From: JBDLSY01 sp043777895
GTDB lineage: Bacteria; Pseudomonadota; Gammaproteobacteria; Burkholderiales; Burkholderiaceae_C
Length of the DNA stretch: 61,114 nucleotides
Direction: 5' to 3'
Assembly (NCBI GenBank): GCA_043777895.1
Contig: JAYWHD010000076.1
Coordinates: forward strand, 1 to 61,114
Under the pieces are notes generated by a model. That model did not search any database and was not told the origin of the DNA. It saw only the letters and a program-made list of their open reading frames with translations. The position numbers and the translations under genes are program-made. Positions 17,764 through 26,767 of the stretch are shown here, one piece after another. How positions within the stretch are numbered: position 1 is the stretch's first letter; each line of letters starts with the position of its first letter.

Positions 17764-18483
17764 TTATACAGGTTTGTGGGCATAGTTACTGCTATCAATA
17801 ATAATACCATCTACAACCGTATTTACCTTATTAATTCCCTTAGACACCACTGTTCTAATAAATTTTACTTCTTTAGATTGAATAGTTTGTTCGCTATGGA
17901 ATTCAACAATTAAGTTACTTTCCTTAATGTATGCTACAAAATAGACACTAAAATTATAGGGGTTACGAATACGCAAGTCCTTGAATCCCCAAACCACTGT
18001 AGCATCAGCCCCTAAAGGGGTAAATCTAGCACTTTCATTATATATATCAATACTATGTGTGTGTCTTTCTACTACTTCCAGCCCCGCTAATAAGGATAAA
18101 TGATATATTATTGATGTTAATTGACACAGTCCTCCCCCAGTTTGTGGGCTAACGCTCCCGTTTATTAGACTTCTACCTTGATAAAAGCCATTGCGTGTGC
18201 TGGGGCGACCGATGTGATACCAAAATGACCATACTTGTTTCTTATTAATAGCACTAGTATTTAAAATATCACATCCACGCTGAATATTTTTAACTTTATT
18301 TTCATAAAAACTACCTTGTAATATGGGCTGTATTAACGAAAATTGAAGTGGATAGTTTAATTTTTCAAAAACAATACGTGGTTTATTTTTATCACAAAAA
18401 TCTATTAACTTTCTTTGAGTATTACGAATTTCTTGTCTGACACCTAGTGGAATTTTCTCACGAAATTTAGAGAGTAAATTCAT
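17764..18483 (-). CDS. VanW family protein
   Basis: A 239-residue protein with the VanW core: TGGGLCQLTSIIYHLSLLAG with a conserved Cys, then VVERHTHS and GADATVVWG. VanW occurs as an accessory gene in VanB-type clusters and in many other bacteria; its biochemical role is unknown. No van ligase, VanX or VanRS genes are present here, so resistance should not be inferred. The start overlaps the stop of the upstream methyltransferase by four bases, which suggests the two act together. It is AT-rich relative to neighbours and may have been acquired. Confidence 0.85.
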   Translation of the reverse strand: MNLLSKFREKIPLGVRQEIRNTQRKLIDFCDKNKPRIVFEKLNYPLQFSLIQPILQGSFYENKVKNIQRGCDILNTSAINKKQVWSFWYHIGRPSTRNGFYQGRSLINGSVSPQTGGGLCQLTSIIYHLSLLAGLEVVERHTHSIDIYNESARFTPLGADATVVWGFKDLRIRNPYNFSVYFVAYIKESNLIVEFHSEQTIQSKEVKFIRTVVSKGINKVNTVVDGIIIDSSNYAHKPV

Positions 18484-19151
18484 TTTATTTTCTCTAGTTC
18501 TATTATGTAGTACGAAGCGTAGCGTGCTAAAAAAGATTTACATAGAAGCTTATCTAACGTAAAACATATTTTTCGGATAAACGGGGGTATTTTATGTATT
18601 GGAAGTAATACAATGCCTTCCCATCTATTAATTTTCCAGTGGTCTTTAATTAACTCTTCAACATCTAATAGACTAAGGCATGTATTTGCATGCCAACCTG
18701 CTTTTTTCTTTTTCAGTAAATCTCGTCTAGGCGCTGATAAAACATCAACAATAATTTTTCCTTTTGGATTGATATTTTTTGATACATTTACAAAAAAAGA
18801 GCGTATTGAACTTTTTTCTAAGTGCATTAATACGTGAAAGCATATAGCATAGTCAAAAGATTTAACATAATCTAGTGTATCAATTATATTTGCCTCTATT
18901 AACGTATGGTGTGGGTATTTTGATAATGCAATGTCCAGCATATTTTTTGAACCGTCTATTCCAGTCAATGCGTAATCTAATAGCCTACCTGTTCCGCAAC
19001 CTAAATCAATAACTTGCTTTTTATCAATACCTGATAACAAGTTATTTAAAACACTTCTTTCCGATAAATCAATATAACTTCCATAAGTATTATTGAATCG
19101 TAAAAAATCATACTCTTTTGCTATGCAATCGTAATAGTTTATAACTGACAT
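18480..19151 (-). CDS. Class I SAM-dependent methyltransferase
   Basis: A 223-residue methyltransferase. SAM motif I is VIDLGCGTGRLLDYALTGID (residues about 43-62), motif II is near DYAICFHVLMHLE, and the post-motif GKIIVDVLSAPRRDLL follows. The substrate is unknown. It is translationally coupled to the VanW protein (4-base overlap). A small-molecule or cell-envelope substrate is possible but not shown. Confidence 0.88.
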   Translation of the reverse strand: MSVINYYDCIAKEYDFLRFNNTYGSYIDLSERSVLNNLLSGIDKKQVIDLGCGTGRLLDYALTGIDGSKNMLDIALSKYPHHTLIEANIIDTLDYVKSFDYAICFHVLMHLEKSSIRSFFVNVSKNINPKGKIIVDVLSAPRRDLLKKKKAGWHANTCLSLLDVEELIKDHWKINRWEGIVLLPIHKIPPFIRKICFTLDKLLCKSFLARYASYYIIELEKIK

Positions 19152-19204
19152 ACAATATACTTTTGGTGTTATTTAATTAAAAAATACTAAAGAAATGTAA
19201 GCTA

Positions 19205-19267
19205 CTGTATTTTTTTGAAGATTTTCCTAGGAAGTTATATTTTAGCTATACTGAAGTAGTAATGTCC
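19205..19267 (+). mobile_element. MITE-like element, decayed partial copy
   Basis: 63 bases that align with 12038-12098 in copy 1: shared CTRTRTTTTTTGAAGA, TTYCTAGRAAGT and CTGAAGTAGTAATG blocks. The left terminal repeat cannot be recognised with confidence (a weak match starts near 19165). Confidence 0.5.
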
Positions 19268-19296
19268 CTAAATTTATTACTGCCCTGCTGCTTTCT

Positions 19297-20094
19297 TTAA
19301 AAAAAATTAGCTTTATGCTTTTGTACAAAGGCTGCTATGGCTTCTTTTGCGTGTGGGCTGTGTAATAAACGGTTAAATTGTATTGCCTCGCGCTCTATCG
19401 CGGCATCAATTGCAGCATACTTTGGTGCACGCATTAAGTACTTGCTTGTCTGTACTGCATCAGGTGAACAGTAAGCAAATTGCTCTGCTTTCTGTGTTGC
19501 CTGTATCAATACGTTGTTGGCTGGTAATATTTGAGTCACAATACCTAAATCGTAGGCTTGTTTCGCAGTGATATTTTCGCCTAATAACAATATTTCTGAT
19601 GCTTTTGCCGTACCACATAAAGCAGGTAATAATAGGCTACTAGCAAACTCTGCACACACACCTAAAGTGACGAAAGGCATTGATAAATAGGTATTGTCAG
19701 CCATATAAACCAAATCAGCATGCAATAATAAAGTAGCCCCAATACCGATTGCTGGACCATTAACGGCAACAATAATTGGCTTAGGACATTCTGAAAATGT
19801 TCGCATAAACTGAAAAATGGAAGCTTGACCGTCTATAGACGGTGTATTTAAAAACAATTCAATGTCGTTGCCTGCCGTAAAAATAGTCGCTTCACCATAA
19901 AGCAAAATACTACAGATTGTTAAATCTTGTACGGCAGTATTAATCGCAACGACTAATTGACCATACATCGCATACGTTAAAGCATTTTTTTTGTTTAAAC
20001 GCGTAATTTTAATGTGCATTACGTGCTTATGAATATGCGTTTGAATATGGGATGGCTCGGGCAAATAAGTTGTTACCATAAAAAGTTGATACAT
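19297..20094 (-). CDS. Enoyl-CoA hydratase/isomerase family protein
   Basis: A 265-residue crotonase-fold protein. The oxyanion-hole regions TIFTAGNDIELFL and VNGPAIGIGATLLLHADLVY are present, and a conserved Glu lies in VTLGVCAEFASS. This pattern (one catalytic Glu in the second region) is nearer to enoyl-CoA isomerases and PaaG-like proteins than to two-Glu hydratases. It probably acts in fatty acid or aromatic degradation; the exact substrate is unresolved. The start MYQLFMVTTYL may be long by up to 5 residues. Confidence 0.88.
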   Translation of the reverse strand: MYQLFMVTTYLPEPSHIQTHIHKHVMHIKITRLNKKNALTYAMYGQLVVAINTAVQDLTICSILLYGEATIFTAGNDIELFLNTPSIDGQASIFQFMRTFSECPKPIIVAVNGPAIGIGATLLLHADLVYMADNTYLSMPFVTLGVCAEFASSLLLPALCGTAKASEILLLGENITAKQAYDLGIVTQILPANNVLIQATQKAEQFAYCSPDAVQTSKYLMRAPKYAAIDAAIEREAIQFNRLLHSPHAKEAIAAFVQKHKANFF

Positions 20095-20177
20095 TAAACA
20101 AATAAAACAAATTAAATAAATTAAATAAGTACTATCAATAGTGTTAATAATATATTGAAATAGCTACAGTGTTTGTA

Positions 20178-22718
20178 TTATTTAATCGCCATCTCTAAAA
20201 CACGAGCAACATGCAATGATTGACGCTGCGTTGCATCTTTAATTTGATGGCGACAACTGAATCCATTAGCAATAATAAGCGTTTTATTGTCCAATGCGTG
20301 TACTGCAGGCACTAGGTTTAAACGCACCATAGCCATACTGGTTTCAAAAGTTTTTGCATCGTAACCAAAAGTGCCTGCCATACCACAACAAGCCGATTGA
20401 ATGGTACTCACTTGCAAATTAGGAATCCAATTTAATACTTGTGTAACCGCGTCCATCATATTCAATGCTTTTTGATGACAATGCCCGTGAATAAGTGCTG
20501 TATTATAAGGTAATGCCTGTAAATTTAGTTGCTTTAAATTTATGCGTCCTGTGGATACTTCTCGCACCAAAAAATGTTCAAATAATAAAGAATTATTTTT
20601 TATATAATGTACAGATTCACCCAATCCCATAGACAACCATTCATCGTGTGCCATCAGTAAACAAGCGGGTTCTAGCCCAACTAAAGTTGCACCTTGCTTA
20701 ATAAAAGGTAGTATTGCAGCAATCATCATACTAGCAGATTTTTTTGCCGCATCTATATTACCTACGGCTAACTGGCTACGACCACAACACAATGATGTCT
20801 TTAAATTAAACATATCTGTTGTATATACTTGGTAGCCAGCCGCCGACAAAACAGTATAAGCTGATTGTATATTAGCAGTTTCAAAGGCATTATTAAAAGT
20901 ATCTGATAATAAAATGACTGTTTTATTATCAATATTAATATCAGTATTATTATCAATAATTTTTTTACTTATATTTTTATTATTTTTGCTATCATTTTTA
21001 TAAGTATTTATATTATTTATATTATTTATATTGTTTATATTATTTATATTGTTTATATTATTTATATTATTTATAGCCGTGGTTTTTAAAAGTATTTTAG
21101 ATAACTTTGGTAAGCTTCGTCCTTGCTTTAAACCTGCATAACCCAATAAAACTGTAATACAACGGTGTACCATAGGTGTATTTACTAACCAACGTATTTT
21201 TTTTAATTGTGGCACATAATAAGGTAACTCACCCACTATCCATTCACGTAAACGGTATTTTAAAGTGTGCTGCCCTGAACGAATCCGCTCATCACGCTGG
21301 GCTGCTAACATCAACGACTTAACTGCGGTTATATTAATAGACGCTGGGCAATGTTGTTTACATGCCTTACAACCCACACATAATGCCATAGCATCGTTTA
21401 AAATTGGACTAGACAAAGGGTTTTTTAAATTATCAGTATTTAAAATAAACCGTATAGTATTGACTCTACCACGTGTAGAATGTTTTTCTTGGCGAGTCAC
21501 CAAGTAACTGGGGCAAGCAACATTGACCTCCGTGGTTCGACAAGCCCCCGCGTTATCACACTGATTAATTGCACGGCTTAAATAATTAGGCAAAAATACT
21601 AAAGAACTAGTATTTGATAAAAATTTATTAGAAACTATTGATTGCTGAATAGGTTTAGACCACATACGCCCATTAGGATCAAATATATATTTAACTTGCT
21701 TTAATAAAGCCATCCATTCAGGCGTATTATTATTTGACTGTGCTGAAACAGGTAATAAAGTATAGGTATATTTAGTATATTTATCTAAATTATTATTAAC
21801 TATTTTTTTAGATAACTCTTTAGGTAGTTCTTTAGATAACTCTTTGGGTAAATGGACTAACTTTAAATGCAGCCGTTTAAAATAAGCCAGAGTACCTCGG
21901 CTACCCACCAATAAATGGGCTAAATTAACGCTTCCATCTGTGGTGTAGGGACGCACAGACGTAGGCAAACAATCACTAAATATACCTAAATTGTAATTAA
22001 CTACACCATTATTAACTATATCTGAATCAACTATATCTAAATCAATTAGATTAGTATTAATTATTGAGAAAGTATTATTATTAATCAGTTGGCGGTGTTG
22101 CGTGGCTAAACCAAATAATTGACTCACTAATTGACGCATTTTTACTGTAGTTAATGGTTGAGCATTTAAACCAAAATTGCCCATATACGCTTCTGTACCA
22201 TCAGACAAAATAGCCTCAATGCCCAGTACATTGTGTACCATATCACCATAATCTAAGCGATAATAATTAGACACATTATTACCCGCCATACCCCCTATAG
22301 TCGCTTGACCGCCTGTTGCAAGCTGCATCGGAAACCACAGCCCAAACGCTTTAAGCTGCTGATTAAGTATATCTAAGGTAATACCAGGCTGAACTATCGC
22401 AACTAAATTAGCGACATCAACCTTTAACAATGCCGTTAAATAACATGAAGTATCTATGACTAAAGCTAAGCCATTGGCTGAAGTACTTGTACCAGCACCT
22501 CTTATAAAAATTGGAACTGCATAATCTCTAGCAATTTCCAATGCCATAAACATATCAGATTCATTGCTCGGTATTACAACGCCTATAGGTTGAATTTGAT
22601 GCAAGTCACTATTAACTGAATACCGTACACGGCTAGGTATATCAAATAGTACATCGCCTTTAATATAACGCTTTAGCTTATGCTCTAAACCACTGGCGGT
22701 TACACTGCGATTCAACAT
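20178..22718 (-). CDS. FAD- and Fe-S-binding oxidoreductase (D-lactate/glycolate dehydrogenase type), internally shortened
   Basis: An 846-residue fusion. An N-terminal FAD-binding type 4 domain (about residues 45-280: PIGVVIPSNE, RGAGTSTSANG, GGMAGNNVSN, GSRGTLAYF) comes first. Two 4Fe-4S motifs follow (CPSYLVTRQEKHSTRGR region near 400, and CVGCKACKQHCP near 446), then a C-terminal CCG domain (LCCGRSQL, HGHCHQKAL, SACCGMAGTFG). Only about 70 residues separate GSRGTLA from FDPNGRM; in family members this FAD-oxidase C region is usually some 200 or more. Asn/Ile-rich inserts occur near 210-240 and 549-575. It probably oxidises a 2-hydroxy acid, if it is still active. Confidence 0.88.
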   Translation of the reverse strand: MLNRSVTASGLEHKLKRYIKGDVLFDIPSRVRYSVNSDLHQIQPIGVVIPSNESDMFMALEIARDYAVPIFIRGAGTSTSANGLALVIDTSCYLTALLKVDVANLVAIVQPGITLDILNQQLKAFGLWFPMQLATGGQATIGGMAGNNVSNYYRLDYGDMVHNVLGIEAILSDGTEAYMGNFGLNAQPLTTVKMRQLVSQLFGLATQHRQLINNNTFSIINTNLIDLDIVDSDIVNNGVVNYNLGIFSDCLPTSVRPYTTDGSVNLAHLLVGSRGTLAYFKRLHLKLVHLPKELSKELPKELSKKIVNNNLDKYTKYTYTLLPVSAQSNNNTPEWMALLKQVKYIFDPNGRMWSKPIQQSIVSNKFLSNTSSLVFLPNYLSRAINQCDNAGACRTTEVNVACPSYLVTRQEKHSTRGRVNTIRFILNTDNLKNPLSSPILNDAMALCVGCKACKQHCPASINITAVKSLMLAAQRDERIRSGQHTLKYRLREWIVGELPYYVPQLKKIRWLVNTPMVHRCITVLLGYAGLKQGRSLPKLSKILLKTTAINNINNINNINNINNINNINNINTYKNDSKNNKNISKKIIDNNTDINIDNKTVILLSDTFNNAFETANIQSAYTVLSAAGYQVYTTDMFNLKTSLCCGRSQLAVGNIDAAKKSASMMIAAILPFIKQGATLVGLEPACLLMAHDEWLSMGLGESVHYIKNNSLLFEHFLVREVSTGRINLKQLNLQALPYNTALIHGHCHQKALNMMDAVTQVLNWIPNLQVSTIQSACCGMAGTFGYDAKTFETSMAMVRLNLVPAVHALDNKTLIIANGFSCRHQIKDATQRQSLHVARVLEMAIK
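21008..21074. repeat. 9-bp microsatellite coding for an Asn-Asn-Ile repeat
   Basis: About seven copies of TTTATATTR lie in frame inside the FAD/Fe-S oxidoreductase gene. They encode (NNI)n on the minus strand, between the Fe-S and CCG domains. Unit length 9 keeps the frame whatever the copy number. Confidence 0.88.
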
Positions 22719-22744
22719 AAATACACTACGCTGACTATTTAATA

Positions 22745-23836
22745 TTATGCCTGTAATTTACTCATCACAGTAAACAGTGTTGTCTCATCAACATCACGAA
22801 TGTGTGCGTCACCGATACGGTCTAATATAATAAATTTAAGTACACCCTGCTCTGCTTTTTTATCAATTTTCATCGCTGCCATAACGGCATTTTGTGAAGC
22901 ATCTCTTGGCCAAGTCACTGGTAAATTTGCTGCAGCTAATAAGTCAGTAATACGCTTTATATCAGACAAAGGCAAAAAGCCTAATTCGTAGGACAACATA
23001 GCAGCACATACCATACCATAAGCTACCGCTTCACCGTGTAACCATACACCATAACCTAATACAGCTTCAAACGCGTGCCCAAAAGTATGCCCAAAATTAA
23101 GTAATGCACGCATATTAATGTTACTAGATTCTGTTTCATCTTTAGCGACAATACTTGCTTTTAGTTCACAGGAACGTTGTACTGCATAGGCAATAGCGTC
23201 TGCATCTAAATTTTTTAAAGCCGTAATATTGCCTACCAACCAATCAAAAAATGCAGTATCTGACATACAACCATATTTAATTATTTCGGCTAAACCTGCC
23301 GATATTTCGCGCGGTGGTAAAGTTAATAGTACAGACGAATCGGCTAAAACAGCTTGGGGCTGGTAAAAAGCCCCAATCATATTTTTGCCTAAACGATGGT
23401 TAATTGCGGTTTTTCCACCAACAGACGAATCAACTTGTGCCAGTAGTGTCGTGGGTACTTGTATAAAGGCTATTCCACGCATATAAGTTGCCGCAGCATA
23501 ACCCGCAATATCGCCAATAACTCCCCCACCCAAAGCGATAATGACTGCTTTACGGTCACAATGGGCTTGAAGCATAGACGTATGAATAGTATCTAACTGC
23601 TCTGCATTTTTATAGACTTCACCATCGGGCAAAACAACAACAATAAGAAATCTACCTAATGGTTGTAGCAACTGTATCACACGTTCAAGGTATAATTTTT
23701 TTACCGTATGATTAGTAATAATAACTAGACTGGATGCCTTTTTAAGTGTATCTAAATAATTAAAGCAGTTGAGTACACCAGCACCAATATAAATAGGATA
23801 AGTGCGTGTTGACAAGTCTACTTTAACTATTTTCAT
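22745..23836 (-). CDS. aroB: 3-dehydroquinate synthase
   Basis: AroB converts DAHP to 3-dehydroquinate in the shikimate pathway, using NAD+ and a divalent metal. The 363-residue product contains VVLPDGEVYKN, GGGVIGDIAGYAAATYMRGI, the metal ligands in NFGHTFGHAFE and LHGEAVAYGM, and a typical C-terminus. The frame stays open upstream through a hexanucleotide repeat that would add about 31 residues of alternating Lys/Val/Ile from a GTG at 23929. I reject that and use ATG 23836 (MKIVKVDLSTRTYPIYIG). No clear Shine-Dalgarno precedes it because the repeat runs up to the start. Confidence 0.95.
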   Translation of the reverse strand: MKIVKVDLSTRTYPIYIGAGVLNCFNYLDTLKKASSLVIITNHTVKKLYLERVIQLLQPLGRFLIVVVLPDGEVYKNAEQLDTIHTSMLQAHCDRKAVIIALGGGVIGDIAGYAAATYMRGIAFIQVPTTLLAQVDSSVGGKTAINHRLGKNMIGAFYQPQAVLADSSVLLTLPPREISAGLAEIIKYGCMSDTAFFDWLVGNITALKNLDADAIAYAVQRSCELKASIVAKDETESSNINMRALLNFGHTFGHAFEAVLGYGVWLHGEAVAYGMVCAAMLSYELGFLPLSDIKRITDLLAAANLPVTWPRDASQNAVMAAMKIDKKAEQGVLKFIILDRIGDAHIRDVDETTLFTVMSKLQA

Positions 23837-23838
23837 AA

Positions 23839-23923
23839 TTTTTACTTTTACTTTTACTTTTACTTTTATTTTTACTTTTACTTTTACTTTTACTTTTACT
23901 TTTATTTTTATCTTTATCTTTAT
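23839..23923. repeat. Hexanucleotide repeat abutting the aroB start
   Basis: About 14 units of TTTTAC or variants (TTTTAT, CTTTAT) end three bases before the aroB start codon (minus strand). Copy-number change would shift the spacing of any promoter or ribosome site but not the frame. Confidence 0.9.
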
Positions 23924-24018
23924 TAACACGAACTTATATTTTTAGTACTGTATTAAACATAACAACAATAACGACATTTTCTAGAAAAAATGCAATATGT
24001 GCATACAGTAAAAGTATT

Positions 24019-24537
24019 TTAAGGTAACAGTACTAATTTTTCTACAGCGGCTTGGACTTCTTCAACTACCTCTCGCACACTGGGCTGACCTGTGGAGATG
24101 GTTAAATGAGCAGTTTTTTGATATAGAGGGTGACGAATAGAGTACAAATCAAATATTTTTTTTCTTGCATTATCGCCTTGTAATAAAGGGCGGTTTTTAT
24201 CATACCGTGTACGTAACCACAGCTCATGTGGACTGGCTTTTAAGTAAACGACTATTCCACGGGTAGAAAGCATCAAACAGTTGTCTTCCCGTAAAACAAT
24301 ACCCCCCCCCGTAGACAAAACTAAATTCGGTTTTTGGGTTAATTCATCAAGTAAACTATGTTCTCGGTCACGAAATACTGTCTCACCTTCGTGCTGAAAT
24401 ATTTCATTAATACTGACACCGCATCTATGCTCTAATACTTTATCGGAATCTAACCAGTCACACTGTAAGCGGGTAGCCAACAGTTTACCTACTGTTGTTT
24501 TACCAGCCCCCATTAGACCGATTAGAAAAATTTGCAT
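24019..24537 (-). CDS. aroK: Shikimate kinase
   Basis: AroK phosphorylates shikimate. The 172-residue P-loop kinase shows Walker A GLMGAGKTT, the shikimate-binding Asp in WLDSDK, Arg in VFRDRE, the STGGGIV loop, and the lid/adenine region RTRYDKNRPLL. It stands 183 bases upstream of aroB and 6 bases downstream of the Ig-like lipoprotein gene on the same strand, in the common pil–aroK–aroB order. Confidence 0.97.
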   Translation of the reverse strand: MQIFLIGLMGAGKTTVGKLLATRLQCDWLDSDKVLEHRCGVSINEIFQHEGETVFRDREHSLLDELTQKPNLVLSTGGGIVLREDNCLMLSTRGIVVYLKASPHELWLRTRYDKNRPLLQGDNARKKIFDLYSIRHPLYQKTAHLTISTGQPSVREVVEEVQAAVEKLVLLP

Positions 24538-24543
24538 AGCGTA

Positions 24544-26592
24544 TTATTTTGCAATGGATACCGGCAAACTAATTGAATCATCACCTGAAGTGACTGTAAT
24601 ACTGAAACTAGCCACCGAAGGCGGAAGAGGATTACCTTTTTCATCATTAATTGGCTTACAAACATTGTCACTAGGCGAGATGACGACATAATGTTTTGAA
24701 AGTTCTGTGGTACTAGGAACAACGGATGGCTTAACAGTCCCTGGTTTTATATTAAGAGCATCGTCTATTGTAATGGTACTACCTGCAGCAATGGGATTAT
24801 TATTTATATCAGCAACTGTAAAATTGATAACTACAGGAGAACAACTATTATTAAAAGTAGTCGGTATGACCGATGTAGGTGTAATCCTACTTGGTTTGCC
24901 GCTAAAAATCACTACACTTTTAGCATAGACATACGTTGGATTTCTAACAGCACAAGCCGAATAATTTTTGGGCGGCGTGTAGGTATTATTAGCATTACCA
25001 CTTGGGAAGATATTAGGAATGAGTAGTTCACCATCATCATGGACACCATTTTCGTTGTTATCAATAAATGGACTGCCAAGATGACCACAAAGTTCGCCCG
25101 AATCAAATAAACCATTTTTGTTAGCATCATCAAAACCTTCAACGCCCTTAGCAAAAGCAACAACAGAAACACGTCTATCATCTGGTCTAAAATTTTGTGC
25201 TGTTAATGTCATTGTACAGGCACTGTTGCTGGTGATACAACTACCGCTACCATCGCCAGAGGCTATTTTACCACCCTCACTGATTATATTTACTACTGTA
25301 CCATCGGTGATGCCGTTACCCCAGTTATCGGCTAATCTAACTATTACACTGGTAGCAGCACCATCTAAATCATCACCTCTAATATTATTGGCACCAAGGG
25401 ATATTGAAAATGATTTTTGCTCTGCAGGGCCTGCTGAAACAGACAATAAACCAGAGGATGAAGTAAACACCTCACCTGTTTTTTGATCTACTGTAGTCGC
25501 TAAAATACTGATCGGTGTCGGTATATAACCTGAATTAACAGTTGTACTGACTTGGCCTTGAGCATCAGTTTTATCTGTAGAAGGATTTACTGTGATACCA
25601 CCAGCGACTGTACTGGCTTCAAAATTAACAATCGCATTAGGAATAGGATTTCCTGAACTATTAATCAATTTAAACGTGACTGTACCAGATTCTTGACGAC
25701 CTACGCCACCAGCACCCTTAATCACTAAAGAGCTAGAAGGTGTTGCTGAAACATAGCGTAGTTCAGACACAGCAGCTGACGCAACTGGGATAGAAATAGA
25801 TACAGTTTCAGTTGTACCAAGTATAGACACAAGAATTATATCTGGGCTTGTAATACACCCTAAATTTTTATAATTGACAGTTACGACACTATCAATAACA
25901 CTAATAATATCCAAGCTGGCTAGAGGCGGTGTTTGTAAGGAACAGGTTGATGACGCTCGTATTGAACTAGAAGGTAGTGATTTTAACGGTATTTTTTTCT
26001 GAGTAATTGGATCTAAAATGGTAACAGGTATCTTTATGATTGCCGTACTATTTGCTGGTAACGAAGCAGCTAGATTTGTTGCTAAAGTAGGTACACCCAA
26101 AGTTGGCTTAGCTGGCAGAATTTCAACAGACCAAGTTGATTCTGAACTAGCAAATAATGTACCAACGGTTGCTGAAGCAGTAATTCCAAAGGTATCAGCG
26201 GAGGCTAATGGATTAGCAGTAATAACTATTTTGGCTATACCCGCACTATCAGTTAAGACTTTACCACTGGCTGGCATCATACTCACTAAACTTGTATCGT
26301 TAATCAATTTAAAGTCAACTAACGTATCGGGTAAGGCAAGACCTTTACTGTTTTTCAGAAGAACCATAGCCGTAATTGCAGAGCCAGCTGCCATTTTACG
26401 AACATTACTTACTGAATCGGAATACGCATTTAACGATAAAGTTGGGAGCTCAGCAGCAAGTGTAGGAGGTACTGTGATGAGTTTGCTATCAACCCCATCA
26501 GAATTACCACCACAGGATGTCAAAATTATAAGACAGCTAGTTAGTATTAATAATGTTGATACGTTCAACTTATTTGACTTTAAATAACTCAT
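24544..26592 (-). CDS. Large lipoprotein with bacterial Ig-like (invasin-type) domains and EF-hand-like loops
   Basis: A 682-residue protein with a lipoprotein signal (LLILTSCLIILTSCGG; lipobox LTSC). The body consists of repeated beta-sandwich Ig-like/Big_1 domains, recognised by patterns such as DSAGIAKIVITANP, NPIPNAIVNFEAST and TDAQGQVSTTVNSG. Near residue 490 two loops (DANKNGLFDSGE and DNNENGVHDDGE) resemble calcium-binding DxNxNGxxD EF-hand loops. It is placed between pilQ and aroK, so a surface or adhesion role linked to pili is possible but unproven. The minus-strand neighbours suggest it is transcribed after pilQ. Confidence 0.85.
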   Translation of the reverse strand: MSYLKSNKLNVSTLLILTSCLIILTSCGGNSDGVDSKLITVPPTLAAELPTLSLNAYSDSVSNVRKMAAGSAITAMVLLKNSKGLALPDTLVDFKLINDTSLVSMMPASGKVLTDSAGIAKIVITANPLASADTFGITASATVGTLFASSESTWSVEILPAKPTLGVPTLATNLAASLPANSTAIIKIPVTILDPITQKKIPLKSLPSSSIRASSTCSLQTPPLASLDIISVIDSVVTVNYKNLGCITSPDIILVSILGTTETVSISIPVASAAVSELRYVSATPSSSLVIKGAGGVGRQESGTVTFKLINSSGNPIPNAIVNFEASTVAGGITVNPSTDKTDAQGQVSTTVNSGYIPTPISILATTVDQKTGEVFTSSSGLLSVSAGPAEQKSFSISLGANNIRGDDLDGAATSVIVRLADNWGNGITDGTVVNIISEGGKIASGDGSGSCITSNSACTMTLTAQNFRPDDRRVSVVAFAKGVEGFDDANKNGLFDSGELCGHLGSPFIDNNENGVHDDGELLIPNIFPSGNANNTYTPPKNYSACAVRNPTYVYAKSVVIFSGKPSRITPTSVIPTTFNNSCSPVVINFTVADINNNPIAAGSTITIDDALNIKPGTVKPSVVPSTTELSKHYVVISPSDNVCKPINDEKGNPLPPSVASFSITVTSGDDSISLPVSIAK

Positions 26593-26635
26593 GTCAATAC
26601 CCTAATTAAAAATTTAAAAGTACACTTAAACGGAT

Positions 26636-26747
26636 TTATGGCATTACTACTTAAAGATAATTAAGGTATTTTTTATTTGAGATAAATGCTATTTTTACCA
26701 AAATTTTTTACACATTTACACCTTAATCATATTAAAGTAGTAATACC
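26636..26747 (+). mobile_element. MITE-like element, full copy between the Ig-like lipoprotein gene and pilQ
   Basis: About 112 bp. The left end GGCATTACTACTTAAAGATA mirrors the right end, whose reverse complement is GGTATTACTACTTTAATATG, and pairing continues to CCTTAAT. The same ends bound 11976-12098. The interior is AT-rich and non-coding. It separates pilQ from the lipoprotein gene and could fold into a long hairpin in the transcript. Confidence 0.72.
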
Positions 26748-26767
26748 AAATTTATTGATTTATTGAT

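Noticed and set aside
17764..18483. Vancomycin resistance gene
   Set aside because: VanW alone does not confer resistance, and no van ligase, VanX or VanRS genes are present.
23837..23929. Lys/Val-repeat N-terminal extension of AroB
   Set aside because: It is the translation of a hexanucleotide microsatellite from a GTG; AroB proteins start at MKIVKVDL-like sequence.
24522..25486. ORFs on either strand overlapping the Ig-like lipoprotein gene
   Set aside because: They are frame shadows of a long gene with a clear lipobox and domain pattern.
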